DNA of 64,000 nt. It comes from Populus alba (Eukaryota; Streptophyta; Magnoliopsida; Malpighiales; Salicaceae). A program made the position numbers and the translations under genes. The notes below the pieces were generated by a model. The model saw nothing but the letters and a program-made list of their open reading frames with translations, was not told where the DNA came from and made no database searches. The stretch lies in contig NC_133298.1 of NCBI RefSeq assembly GCF_005239225.2, positions 744,001 through 808,000 of the forward strand, given 5' to 3'. Below are positions 1 through 10,340 of this stretch, piece after piece. Each line of letters begins with the position of its first letter. Within the stretch, counting starts at the first letter, position 1.

Positions 1-433
1 TGTTCAAATGTTTAAGGTGAACTTCCTTGGGTTGGGATTATTATTTTTTTCTTCTTCTTCTTTTTTTTTTTTTTTTCTCTTTTTTTTTTTTTTATTTATA
101 TACACATACAACTTAAAACACAATGTATCTTTAAACCCGTGTAACGAGTTTTAGGCTAATGACTCCCAGACCAGTTGATCTTTAGGGCATTAGGTGTTGA
201 GACACCCCCTACGAGCTAACAACTCGCGGTTGCAGATACTGATACGTAGATAGTGCAATGTTTGATTCCCTTAAGCTTTTCTCCTTAACCCATGTAACAA
301 GCTTTGGGCCAATAGCTCCCAAGTCAGTTGACTTTAGGGTATTAGGTGTTAAAACACCCCTTCGGGCTTAATTGCTTAGGTTAGGGAGGCTACGAAACCA
401 AACTATCCACGTTTATTATTCATCAATACTATC

Positions 434-465
<32 letters not shown>

Positions 466-1085
466 TTCTTTTTTTTTTTGCAAATTATATACTATCCTTT
501 TCCCTTAGTTGTTACCTTCAACAAAAAGAACATAATTAATGTAATAATCCAATGTGCAACCCACAATCATATGTTAAAGTGTGTGTGTGAAAATGAAGGT
601 TTAATAATACTTGTTAAATGAGTATAAAAGCAGAATCAAGTGATAACAATGTGAGAGTTTGTAAACCTGAATATTTCAAGAAGTATTATGATAGACCTTG
701 GTAATGAAACTTACTAAGATGCGTCTCTAGAGTCAATAAAATTGATTCCATACTCTGCCATCCTAATAACAATTTTGTCAAAATGGTTTTAATAATAGCA
801 AAAACAGTTAGCAAGTTAGTATTTTTTTTTTTTATTTTTTTTTTTTAAACTTTTTTTTTTTTTAAACTACTACCCTCTCCCCCCAACCAAAACGAGACAT
901 TGTCCTCAATGTTCGAAGTAGAAAGATAGAGTATAGAAGACATCACCTGAAACAGCGAACAAATGACAAACCTGAAACACACTTAAACAAACATAAGAAG
1001 TAACAAAACAAAATAATATGCTATTAATAAAACCAAAAGACACAAGTTTCACAGATGAAGGCTCAAATCTAATCTAAAGCTTTTT
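1..1085 (-). other. 3' noncoding internal region of element A with T-tracts and a direct-repeat pair
   Basis: I see no supported gene here. There are long T runs on the plus strand (about 44-93, 430-479 and 822-863). Two related ~85-bp segments at about 132-216 and 290-373 share the pattern 'gtaac-agttt ... ccca-gtcagttga ... ttaggtgtt-a-acacccc'. A polypurine-like stretch (minus strand GGTTGGGGGGAGAG, about 876-889) lies beside the palindrome-like ACATTGTCCTCAATGT (897-912), a motif typical of the region downstream of pol in such elements. The same block recurs at 9398-10190, 37680-38672 and 45555-46545. Confidence 0.8.
127..375 (-). repeat. Imperfect direct-repeat pair in the 3' noncoding region
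   Basis: Two diverged copies of an ~85-bp segment lie about 155 bp apart, each downstream (plus strand) of a T-rich tract. The pair is present in every internal region in the window (9534/9685, 37776/37927, 45666/45817 as approximate starts). It therefore belongs to the element and predates the separation of the copies. Confidence 0.75.
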
Positions 1086-1165
1086 ACTTTATTTTAACAA
1101 AGCATGTATGTACAGGTAGTTGTGATTGGCTCACATCTTCCCTTGTTTTACGTCCCAAGAACGGC

Positions 1166-1731
1166 TTAAACGCCCTCTATGGGTCGGGGATAGGCTTCCC
1201 ATCCAGTTTTTCTTAAAAACTGGCAAACAGAGGTCTTTTTTAGTCAGATTCCCAAGAACTAAGTCGATCATGTTCTCTTATGGAATTGTGGCCATAAATC
1301 ATGAATTACACGATGCACATCTCCACTAGGATGCTCTCAAGGGTCAACAAAAGATTATCTAAAAGACCCCTTACTCAGGCCATCCTTAATGAATTGTATT
1401 TATCTTCACGGTTTACAGATACCATTCCTAAAGAACGACATGTCGCATTACAAGTCCATCCTGGCACATCTGTGACAGACTTTCAGTCGTTTTGCACGAC
1501 GTTTCTTTGCAAAAGTGCTTTTACCTGTTCCAGGCATGTGTGAAATGAAAGAATTGGAGGACTCACCTGATAAATCGGTACCTTTGCTTCAATTAGCCAG
1601 CGAATATCTCAGGAATTCCATGATTCATTAACAACCGTAATCTTTCACACCTAGCACGGTAAATTTTTGTAATCGCATTTTGAGCAGAGCGGGGAAAATA
1701 CCTTTTCAAACTTTTCAAGAGTGCTGTCCAT
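1166..1731 (-). pseudogene. Decayed copy of the cysteine-rich (carlavirus-NABP-like) cargo ORF, element A
   Basis: This aligns over its whole length with the ORFs at 39568-40128 and 47447-48007. The start ATG lies at 1729-1731 and the equivalent of the stop at 1166-1168. Several single-base indels break the frame, so only fragments remain open. The codon that is a stop in copy C is still an arginine codon here. Its presence in A shows that this gene was in the family before LOG appeared in C and D, or that A later lost LOG. Function is discussed at the copy D entry. Confidence 0.7.
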
Positions 1732-1939
1732 TTTTAAATGAGAATTGGATGGGAGATTCAAAGAAAGAAAAAAGAGCAGAGAATTGCACAATTATATACA
1801 CAGATATCAGTTATCATGGAAACTGAAAGAACCGACTTAAGAGTCCGGAGTTACCGTATCCGCATTTGACCGGGGTGAGAGAAACTAGCAAAAACAAAAA
1901 GATACACCAAAACAAACACAAAACAATTGTGAGAAAAAA

Positions 1940-3340
1940 GAATCAATTCTTATATATACAGGATCACTCAATTCAGTAGAGTCATTTTCAACTGAAAAAA
2001 ATTGTCAAAATAAACTTTCAACCGATGCCCATTTACCTTTTAAAACATTGCCATTCTTTGGATTCTCGATATCACAGGCCCCATATGGATACACATGTTT
2101 CACAATAAAAGGACCGCTCCATCTTGATCTTAGTTTTCCAGGAAATAAATGGAGTCGAGAATTATAAAGCAAGACTTTTTTGACCAACATTGAATGTTTT
2201 TCTCAGTATTTTCTTGTCATGAACTCTTTGATTCTTGCTTTATGAATTCTTGAATTGTCATATGCATCATTTCTAATTTCCTCAAGCTCATTTATTTGCA
2301 ATTTTCGCAGTTGACTAGCATCATCAAGGCTTGAATTGAAAGCTTTAATAGCCCATAAGCTTTATGTTCAATTTCCACAGGCAAGTGACAAGGTTTTTCC
2401 ATAGACTAGTCTATAAGGTGACATACCTAATTGATGTTTTATAAGCAGTTCGATAAGCCCAAAGTGGCATCATTAAGTCTTAAAGACCAGTCTTTCCTAT
2501 TAGGGTTCACTGTTTTCTCCAAGATCTGTTTGATCTCCCTATTAGCAAGCCTCTACTTGTCCACTTGTCTGAGGGTGATAAGGGGTGGCAACTTTATGTG
2601 TGATTCCATATTTCTTCATAAAGACTTAAATGGCTTGTTGCAAAAAGTGTGTTCCACCGTCACTTATCATGGCTCGAGGATCCAAATCGACTTAAAATGT
2701 TTTCTTTCAAAAACTTTATCACTATTTTGTGATCATTGGTTCGACTTGGAATTGCCTCTATCCATTTTGAAACATAATCTACTGCGACCAATATATACAA
2801 GAAACCAAATGATGGAGGAAATGGACCCATGAAAATCTATACCCCAACAATCAAAGATCTCAATGACAAGAATAGATTTAAAGCATCATGTGACGTTTCG
2901 AAATAGATCCCAACTTTTGACAATTTTCACAAATCTTACAGAATGCATGTGAGTCTTTGAACATGGTGGGCCAATAGAATCCACTTTGTAAGATTTTTGC
3001 AGTTGTCTTTTGATGAGAAATGACCCCCACATGCCTCAGAATGACAAAATTTAATGACACTAACTTACCTCATTGTCAGGAATGCATCTTCGAAATATTT
3101 GATCACAGGACAATATTTTGAATAAATAAGGGTCATCCCAATAAAAGTTTTTTACTTCGTTCAAGAACTTTCTTTTGTCTTGGGTACTCCAATGAGCTGG
3201 CAATTGTCCTGAAACAGAAAATTAACAATATTAGCAAACCAAGGCATCGTAGAGACAGAAAATAAAGAATTCATCAGGAAAGTAGTCATCGATGGTGTAA
3301 TGTCAAGATCTCGAATCGGTTGGTCAAATCTTGACAAATG
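1940..3340 (-). pseudogene. Integrase region of pol, element A (frameshifted)
   Basis: Minus-strand fragments show the parts of a Ty3/gypsy integrase. The N-terminal HHCC zinc module is at about 2880-3060 (histidines, then FYWPTMFKD and C-x2-C followed by Q). A decayed DDE-type core is at about 2230-2870; the segment around 2740-2860 reads like the W-G-I-D-F ... V-D-Y-V-S-K-W core start when frameshifts are ignored. A C-terminal module with R-S-R-W-S-G-P-F lies at about 2005-2190. Multiple frameshifts make it nonfunctional as assembled. It is the only copy in the window that still has the catalytic core region; C and D lack about 720 bp here. Confidence 0.8.
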
Positions 3341-4740
3341 ATCCGCGACAACATTTCGGTGCCTTTCTTGTCTTTGATTGTGATATCAAATTCTTGAAGT
3401 AACAAAATCCACCGCACCAATCTAGCCTTAAATCTTTCTTAGAGAGAAGATATTCAATGCTGCATGATCACTAAAAACAACAACAGGTGAGCCAACAAGA
3501 TAAGATCTGAACTTGTCACATGCAAATACTACTGCAAGTAATTCTTTTTCAGTGGAGTGTAAATTCATTTGAGCACTATTTAAAGTTTTACTTGCATAGT
3601 AAATCACATAAGGTTTCTTATCTTTCCTTTTCCCAAGACAGCACCCACGGCATAATCACTAGCGTCACACATTATTTCAAAAGGTAATGACCCAATCAGG
3701 AGGTTGAATGACAGGAGCAGAAGTAAGCAAGTTTTTAAGTTTAACAAAGGCTCCTCACAATGTTCAGTCCATTCAAAAATATTATCCTTTGTTAGAAGGT
3801 TACTCAAGGCTTAGATATTACACTAAAATCTTTGATGAACCTTCTGTAAAAACCAGCATGTCCTAAGAAAATCTAACATCTTTTAACAGATTTTGGTGTT
3901 GGTAAGTTGGCAATTAACTCGATTTTAGATTTGTCAACCTCAATTCCTTTCGATGAAACAATGTGACCAAGTACAATGCCGTTTGTTACCATAAAGTGAC
4001 ATTTTTCCCAATTCAGTACAAGATTTTTCTCTTCACACCTGCTCAAATTTTCTAAGTTAGTCAAACAATCATCAAATGAATCACCAAAAACAGAAAAATC
4101 ATCCATAAAAATTTCAAGAAAACGTTCAACCATATCACTGAATATGCTAAGCATGCATTCTTTGAAACGTGGCTGTGCATTACATAATCCAAAAGGCATC
4201 CTTCGATATGGCAAAAGTACCAAATGGACATGTGAAAGTAGTCTTCTCTTGATCTTCCAATTGCAATTTTCAATTTGGATTGGTAACCTGAATAACCATC
4301 TAGGAAACAATAAAATTCATGACCTGCAACTCTTTCTAGATTTGGTCCATGAAAGGTAAAGGGAAATGATCTTTTCTAGTCATTGAATTAAGTTTCCTAT
4401 AGTCAATGCACATGCGCCAACCCGTAACAGTCCTAGTTGGAATTAACTCATTTTTCTCATTTGTTATCACAGTGACTCCAGACTTTTTGGTACAACTTGG
4501 TAGGGACTTACCCATTTGCTATCAGAAATAGGATAAATGATTCCATTATCTAGAAGCTTAATGACTTCATTTTTCACTACTTCTTTCATATTAGGATTAA
4601 GCTTCGTTGCATTCTCTAGAGGGTTAGCATTTTCCTCCAAATAAATCCTGTGTGTGCAAATCAAAGGGCTAATTCCTTTTATGTCAGCTATGGTCCATCC
4701 TAATGCATTTTTGTGCATTTTCAGAGTCTGTAATAACTTA
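3341..4740 (-). pseudogene. Reverse transcriptase / RNase H region of pol, element A (frameshifted)
   Basis: RT is recognisable at about 3873-4720. The upstream part has H-R-I-Y-L-E-E and N-E-V-I-K-L-L-D-x-G-I-I-Y-P-I-S-D-S-K-W-V-S-P. The middle has R-R-M-P-F-G-L-C-N-A, and the catalytic site reads F-M-D-D (residues of the YxDD box, near 4100). The connection/RNase H part at about 3380-3800 includes F-E-I-M-C-D-A-S-D-Y-A-V-G-A-V-L-G, and its end near 3345-3365 has K-K-G-T-E. Frameshifts separate the blocks. This whole segment (about 3360-4930 here) is missing from elements C and D, so A holds the only RT in the window. Confidence 0.88.
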
Positions 4741-5867
4741 CCTTCTTGATGCGCATTAAGTTTGGAAGAGATATTACCGGAAAAGTTTCATTTTCTCCCA
4801 AAAATGAGTATTTGAGATTAAATGGTAACGGCTTCAATTCAGGTTTTGGTGGTTGAACACTTGAAGGTATGGGCTCAATTGATCGTGGTGGTAATTCTTC
4901 AATTTGTGGTTTCCAATTGCATGCCTTTGATTCCTGAAAGTAGACCATTTGCAAATCATCAGATTCATCAATCTCAGTTTCACTAGAAGTGGTTTGAAAT
5001 TGATCATGAACTAATTTTTCAATAAAATCCACTTCCTGTAAATCATTATCATCTCCAGGTTGCTTGTAAATGTTGAAAAATATTCATCTCCAATGTCATG
5101 TTTCCAAATGATAGCTTCATCAGTCCATTCCTACAATTAATCAATGCATTAGAAGTGGCAAGAAATGGACGTCCTAAAATGACAGGAATTGAATTACATG
5201 CTTCAACAGGTTGCGTGTCCAAGACAACAAAATCCACAGGATAAATGAATTTATCAACTTGTACCAACACATCTTCAATTATTCCTCTAGGCACTTTTAC
5301 AGATCTATCGGCGAGTAAAAGAGTTACAGAGGTTGGTTTTAACTCACCTAGATTGAGACTTTGAAAGACTGAATATGGAAGTAAATTCACACTAGCTCCA
5401 AGATCAAGTAAGGCTCTTTCAATTTTATGTTCTCCAATAAAGCAAGAAATTGTAGGACAACCAGGGTCTTTATATTTCAAAGCATTATTGTTCTGAAGAA
5501 TGGCACTTACTTGTTCGGCTAAAAAGGCTTTCTTTTTCACATTCAGTTTTCTCTTCACAGTGCACAGATCTTTCAAAAATTTAGCATAGGAAGGAACCTG
5601 TTTAATAGCATCCAACAAAGGTATATTGATCCTTACCTGTTTGAAAATTTCAAAGATTTCAGAGTTGTGACTAACTTTCCTTTGTTTGATCATGGCATGA
5701 GGAAATGGAAGTGCTGGCAGGGAATCAGCCTTTTCTTTGCAATGTTCAGGTTCAACCCCTTCCTTACCCTCAGAGATAGACTCGTCATCTTTCTCACAAG
5801 GTTCAAGAATAGGTTTTTCAATAACCTTACCACTACGAAGAGTGATGACTGATTTGACTTGATCCAT
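4741..5867 (-). pseudogene. Aspartic protease region, element A
   Basis: An uninterrupted stretch of 272 codons (5049-5867) begins M-D-Q-V-K-S-V-I-T-L-R-S-G-K and contains the retropepsin active-site block L-L-D-L-G-A-S-V-N-L-L-P. The D-L-G-A form, instead of D-T/S-G, is usual in the Athila branch. The distal flap-side block I-L-G-R-P-F-L-A-T is also present. A linker towards RT continues in another frame at 4721-5032, so there is at least one frameshift between. In related elements this part is translated as one polyprotein with Gag. Confidence 0.85.
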
Positions 5868-7196
5868 GTGTTGGCTTCCAGAACTACTTGCATTTGCATT
5901 GTATTGCCCCTTTGGATTTTGCTGTGGTTGAGAAGGAAACTTACCTTTTCTTGGAAACTGAGAGCAGATGTTAATTTTGCAAGAGCATCTTAAAATCGGT
6001 CATGCTTTGAGCAAGTTGAGTGTTGATTGTCTCCTGCTTTTCAATGAATGCATGCAATGTTTCCTCAAAATTTCTTTAGGAGGTGGAGTATAAGGAGGTG
6101 CATATCCATGAGAATTTTGGAAATTATGTGTGCTTGAAACGGTGGATGTGAAGTTTGTGCATGTTGCTATCACTCTTCCAACTAAAATTTGGGTGATTTC
6201 TCCAACCAGGTTATATGTTTTGTGAGTATGGTTATGGTTGGGTCTTTGGAAACTGTTTAAAGCATGGGCTTGTTCATGGAGGCATTCCTTGAAAGAAGGC
6301 AAAGTTGGACAATCATTGGTTGCATGCTCATTTGTTTCACAGATTTGACACACAATGTCTTGAACAGATTTTAATTGACCACTCTTTTTAATTCTAGTGC
6401 CTCGACTTTTCTAGCTAAAGATGCAAACTTGGCTTGGAGGTCATGATCTTCCCTAAGGTTGTGCATACCCCCACTAGATGTATGAGGTTGAGTTTTACCT
6501 GGTGCCTCATAAGTACCCGTGGTGTCCCATTTTGAGCATTTTCGGCTAGCAAGTCTAGGTACTCCATTGCTTCATTAGGGTCTTTATCTTCAAAGGTTCC
6601 ATTGCACATCAATTCAACCATTTGCCTATCTCTAGGTGTTAAACCTTCATAAAATGTGAAACCAATCTCCATGTTTCAAAACCATGATGTGGCAAGTATT
6701 AAGCAAATCTCGATACCTATCCCAACATTGGTAAAATGTTTCTCCTGGCTTTGAGTGAAAGTGATGATTTGTCTTTTGAAAGAGTTTGTTCTATGAGATG
6801 GAAAAAACTTCTTTAAAAAATTGTTGTTGCATATCATCCCAAGCACGAATGGATCCTGGTCTCAAATTTTGTAGCCATGTTTTAGCTTTATCTTTTAATG
6901 AAAAAGGAAAAAGCTTTAATCGAATGGTGTTCATGCCTACAATTTGAGTCATTATAGGTATTACAGACCTCCTCAAATTCCCTTAAATGCAAGTATGGAT
7001 TTTCTAAGTCTAAGCCATGAAAAGATGGTAAAAGTTGAATAATGCCTGGCTTAAAATTAAAATGAGATGCATCAGGAGGGAAAACTATGCATGAGGGTGC
7101 ACTTGTTCTTGTGGGATTCATGTGGTCTCTAAGTGTTCTCATACGGTTATTCTCATTATTCTCATTATGAAGTGATTGATTATCTTCTTCGGCCAT
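5868..7196 (-). pseudogene. Gag, element A (frameshifted)
   Basis: The start is taken at the ATG at 7194-7196 (M-A-E-E-D-N). A longer in-frame start lies upstream, but the shorter one matches an acidic Gag N-terminus. The capsid-like retrotrans_gag domain has R-T-L-R-D-H, L-P-S-F-H-G-L and L-R-E-F-E-E-V-C, followed by K-A-K-T-W-L. Near 6310-6353 is a CCHC zinc knuckle (C-x2-C-x4-H-x4-C). Frameshifts occur near 6400, 6680 and 6950. Between PBS and start lies a leader of about 200 bp, rich in GAAA on the plus strand. Confidence 0.85.
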
Positions 7197-7403
7197 ATTT
7201 TCTGAAAATGATGAGGATACCCTACAAAGTCGACCACTTAATGTACGTGACCAAACTCTCATGCACGTGTAAGAAGAGAATAAAAGCAAGAAAAGAAAAT
7301 AGAAGAAAAAGAAACAAAAACAAAACAAAGGAAACAAAATAGATAAAATGAAAAGTGAAAAGAGAAAATAAATTAAATATTATAATTTATACAAGAATTT
7401 ACC

Positions 7404-7420
7404 TCCCCGGCAACGGCGCA
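7404..7420 (-). other. Primer binding site, element A (one base short)
   Basis: The minus strand matches the 18-nt PBS at 43536-43553 except for one missing base in the GGCGCC part. It lies just inside the LTR. The PBS type corresponds to the tRNA-Asp class commonly reported for Athila elements. Confidence 0.75.
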
Positions 7421-7426
7421 AAAACT

Positions 7427-9150
7427 TGACACGACCAAAAGCTTGATGTCTCTTCCAAGTGCAGGAGTGTCGAAAGTAATAAATAACCCAGCAAGACCGG
7501 GTCGAACCACAGAGAGGTTAATTGTATAAATTATAAATAACAAGACAACAACAACAACAACAACAACAACAATAATAATACTCAGTACGTGGCGTTGTTA
7601 TACCTGAGAATGATCTAAAGATCGGGTCACAGGTTTCCAGCCTATATACTGACTTTATGAAAAGATCAAAGATATATATTATATAATATAAACAGAATGT
7701 AAATAATAATAATAATAACAATGATAATAATAATAATAACAGAAGATGAAGAAATTAATGAGAACTTTGAGATAAAAGATTAACGTAAGGATTAAACAAT
7801 GATAAAAACAAATGTCAAGGTTAGAGGATCCACTAATGGTACTTCAAACAAGTATAATATAAACTCTTATTACTCAATTGGAAACCACACATAAAGGAGG
7901 TTCCAATCAGATTATAAATTGTTAACATGATTACATTAATTATCTTATTCGAATAAAGCTAATACTTGTAAATGTTGGCAGGCATTCATGATTATAACTT
8001 ATGTTAACAACAAATCAAGTTCCTTTCATAGCTCAGGTGTCGGTTAAACCATACAGTATGGGCTATGAAAGTGCCAAGTATTTGTTGTACCAAGTGTTAC
8101 ACAACATAAAATCTAGATTAACCATTTAACAAGCAAAGTATTAAAGTGAACAAGATAACAAATATAAAACATGTTAGTATCCAACGTTAAGGTCCATGTT
8201 AAGTTTATATTATACTTGTTCTTACACCATTAGTGTACCCTTTTCACCTTGACATAATTAACTTAGCTAGACATAATAAAAGAAAGAAACATAAAATGAG
8301 CAAGACAAGAACATAAATGAGAAAGAAGTTAACTAGACAAAGGAAAGGAAATGAAGTGCATAAACTTGATATTAATGAAAGCAAGACATAAGCAATACAA
8401 AGAGAGAAAGCAAGAGCATGATCTTGATCTGAACACCAAGATGCCTCAATACATGGTAAGTGCCTCCTTTTATAGGCCAAAATTTGGAACTATTGATTTG
8501 TTGACTAATTGATGAGTGGGTGGCCATATCTTGACTTGATAACAATCCTTATCTTCTTGTCTGAACAAGACGTCATTGCTAACATCATAATTTGCCCAGA
8601 ATCCTCAGGAATGTTCTAGGAAATTGTCTCAGCTTTCCAACAAAAAAAAATATGAGGTCATTTGGACTTCTAAAACTCAAGATATGGGCTGAACACTAAA
8701 TAGTGTCTGGGCTGCAGGACAGCTTCGGACTTCTTCGTTGTTCCTATATTTTGGACTTGAAAACGGCCTTCTTAGATCTTGGTGTCCAAATGAAAGTTGT
8801 AGGCCTATGTTTTACCTTTCCATCCATATAAAATGGACCTAAATCCGAGATCTAGAGCTCCAGATATGATCCAATTACCGAGCACTGTTCCGGTTTGGAC
8901 TGCACCGACATCTCTTTTCTAAGTTTGGCCATCTCTTTGTCCTTTAACTTTCAATGCTTAAACTCATCAATCAATCCTTTTATTTATGTGATAGTCCTGC
9001 ATTTAAAATGAGCATTTACCATAAATTAAGGTATCTTATAATATCAAACTTGTTATTATAAAACATACTTTAGTTAAGGAGTTATTGATACTTCAAGTGC
9101 AAAATGATGATATAAAACCTTGATAAACATGCACTTTTAAGTACTAATCA
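7427..9150 (-). repeat. LTR A (5' LTR of element A and 3' LTR of the truncated element to its right)
   Basis: It is 1724 bp long. On the plus strand it starts TGACACGACC next to the PBS and ends GTACTAATCA next to a polypurine tract, so the element-sense LTR begins TG and ends CA. A PBS lies on one side and a PPT on the other, so it serves two elements head to tail. It contains CAA/TAA microsatellites near 7545-7580 and 7705-7740. It differs from LTRs B, C and D at many more sites than those differ from each other, for example around 8745-8800. Confidence 0.9.
8469..8474 (-). promoter_or_regulatory. LTR TATA box
   Basis: The minus strand reads CCTATAAAAGGAGGCAC. The same sequence is conserved at the matching place in all four LTRs. 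It would place U3 at roughly the first 680 bp and R-U5 at the remaining ~1 kb of the LTR. Confidence 0.6.
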
Positions 9151-9835
9151 CACCCCCAACCAGCTTATTACTAGTCCCTAGTAATCTAAAGCGTTAAAAT
9201 AAAGAAACAATTTGCAAGTTCCACAAGGCAAAGGCATTCATCATTCAACTTCCATTAATATATCTAGATAAACAAAACTCTCATTAAATTTATATTCCTG
9301 CTTCATACTTCGTAAACAAGATATTAATAAACCTTCTTTTTGTGTGCTCAATGAAAACATAGATGATGGGGCTTTTGTTGGAAGAAAACAATATTATGTT
9401 CAAATGTTTAAGGTGAACTTCCTTGGGTTGGGATTATTATTTTTTTCTTCTTCTTCTTTTTTTTTTTTTTTTTCTCTTTTTTTTTTTTTTTATTTATATA
9501 CACATACAACTTAAAACACAATGTATCTTTAACCCGTGTAACGAGTTTTAGGCTAATGACTCCCAGACCAGTTGATCTTAGGGCATTAGGTGTTGAGACA
9601 CCCCTACGAGCTTAACAACTCGGGTTGCAGATACTGATACGTAGATAGTGCAATGTTTGATTCCCTTAAGCTTTTCTCCTTAACCCATGTAACAAGCTTT
9701 GGGCCAATAGCTCCCAAGTCAGTTGACTTTAGGGTATTAGGTGTTAAAACACCCCTTCGGGCTTAATTGCTTAGGTTAGGGAGGCTACGAAACCAAACTT
9801 ATCCACGTTTTATTATCATCAATACTATCTTTTTC

Positions 9836-9883
<48 letters not shown>

Positions 9884-10190
9884 CTTTTTTTTTTGCAAAT
9901 TATATACTATCCTTTTCCCTTAGTTGTTACCTTCAACAAAAGAACATAATTAATGTAATAATCCAATGTGCAACCCACAATCATATGTTAAAGTGTGTGT
10001 GTGAAAATGAAGGTTTAATAATACTTGTTAAATGAGTATAAAAGCAGAATCAAGTGATAACAATGTGAGAGTTTGTAAACCTGAATATTTCAAGAAGTAT
10101 TATGATAGACCTTGGTAATGAAACTTACTAAGATGCGTCTCTAGAGTCAATAAAATTGATTCCATACTCTGCCATCCTAATAACAATTTT
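9151..10190 (-). mobile_element. Truncated 3' internal end of a second element, broken by satellite
   Basis: It starts with a polypurine tract (plus strand CACCCCCAACC, 9151-9161) abutting the LTR. It then repeats the T-rich 3' noncoding block of element A nearly base for base (9398 onward equals position 1 onward). At 10190/10191 the shared sequence 'taacaatttt' stops and satellite begins at 'ggcaaccggg'. The break lies before the place where LOG sits in C and D, so this copy cannot tell whether it carried LOG. I see no gene in it. Confidence 0.85.
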
Positions 10191-10312
10191 GGCAACCGGG
10201 GCAGCGAAGTCGGAACGCCGCGAAACTCACCGAGTCAAAGCGTTTCGATGGTTGCGGAAGGAAGTGTGATGTAGAACAAGTAGCAGAAGCATACATGCTC
10301 AAGACGGATCAC

Positions 10313-10340
10313 CCGAAATTCAAAGGCAACTGAATTTCGG
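10313..10340. other. Perfect 10-bp dyad inside the satellite monomer (first example)
   Basis: The left arm CCGAAATTCA (10313-10322) and right arm TGAATTTCGG (10331-10340) are exact reverse complements around the 8-bp spacer AAGGCAAC. The motif recurs once per monomer in all four satellite blocks and is among the best conserved parts of the unit. It could extrude as a short cruciform; whether it does is inference. Confidence 0.85.

Larger units (their letters stand above)
1..7426 (-). mobile_element. Athila-like Ty3/gypsy element A, internal region (3' end cut by window edge)
   Basis: Read on the minus strand the order is PBS, gag, protease, RT/RNase H, integrase, a small cysteine-rich ORF and a long T-rich (plus-strand) 3' noncoding part. 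Order, protein motifs and PBS fit the Athila branch of plant Ty3/gypsy elements. By alignment with the copy at 9151, the window begins about 247 bp inside the polypurine tract, so the 3' LTR of this element lies outside. Every gene has frameshifts. Unlike elements C and D it keeps RT, RNase H and an integrase core, and it has no LOG gene. Its LTR is also more diverged from theirs, so A is an older or separate lineage. Confidence 0.9.

Noticed and set aside
2431..2832. 133-codon plus-strand ORF
   Set aside because: It is antisense to the integrase core of element A and is not conserved elsewhere.
7518..7721. Cysteine- or tyrosine-rich small ORFs over LTR microsatellites (also near 35850-36131 and 43829-44011)
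   Set aside because: They are translations of CAA/TAA and TAG simple repeats inside LTRs.
8244..8480. Hydrophobic ~70-78-residue ORF in the LTRs (also near 36548, 44488 and 52357)
   Set aside because: It lies in the LTR just downstream of the TATA box, differs in frame and length between copies, and has no recognisable domain. It is more likely untranslated leader.
10191..10210. CENP-B-box-like word TTCGGCAACCGGGG in the satellite
   Set aside because: The halves TTCG and CGGG are present, but the spacing is 5 bp instead of the 7 bp in the consensus, and the fixed A is missing.
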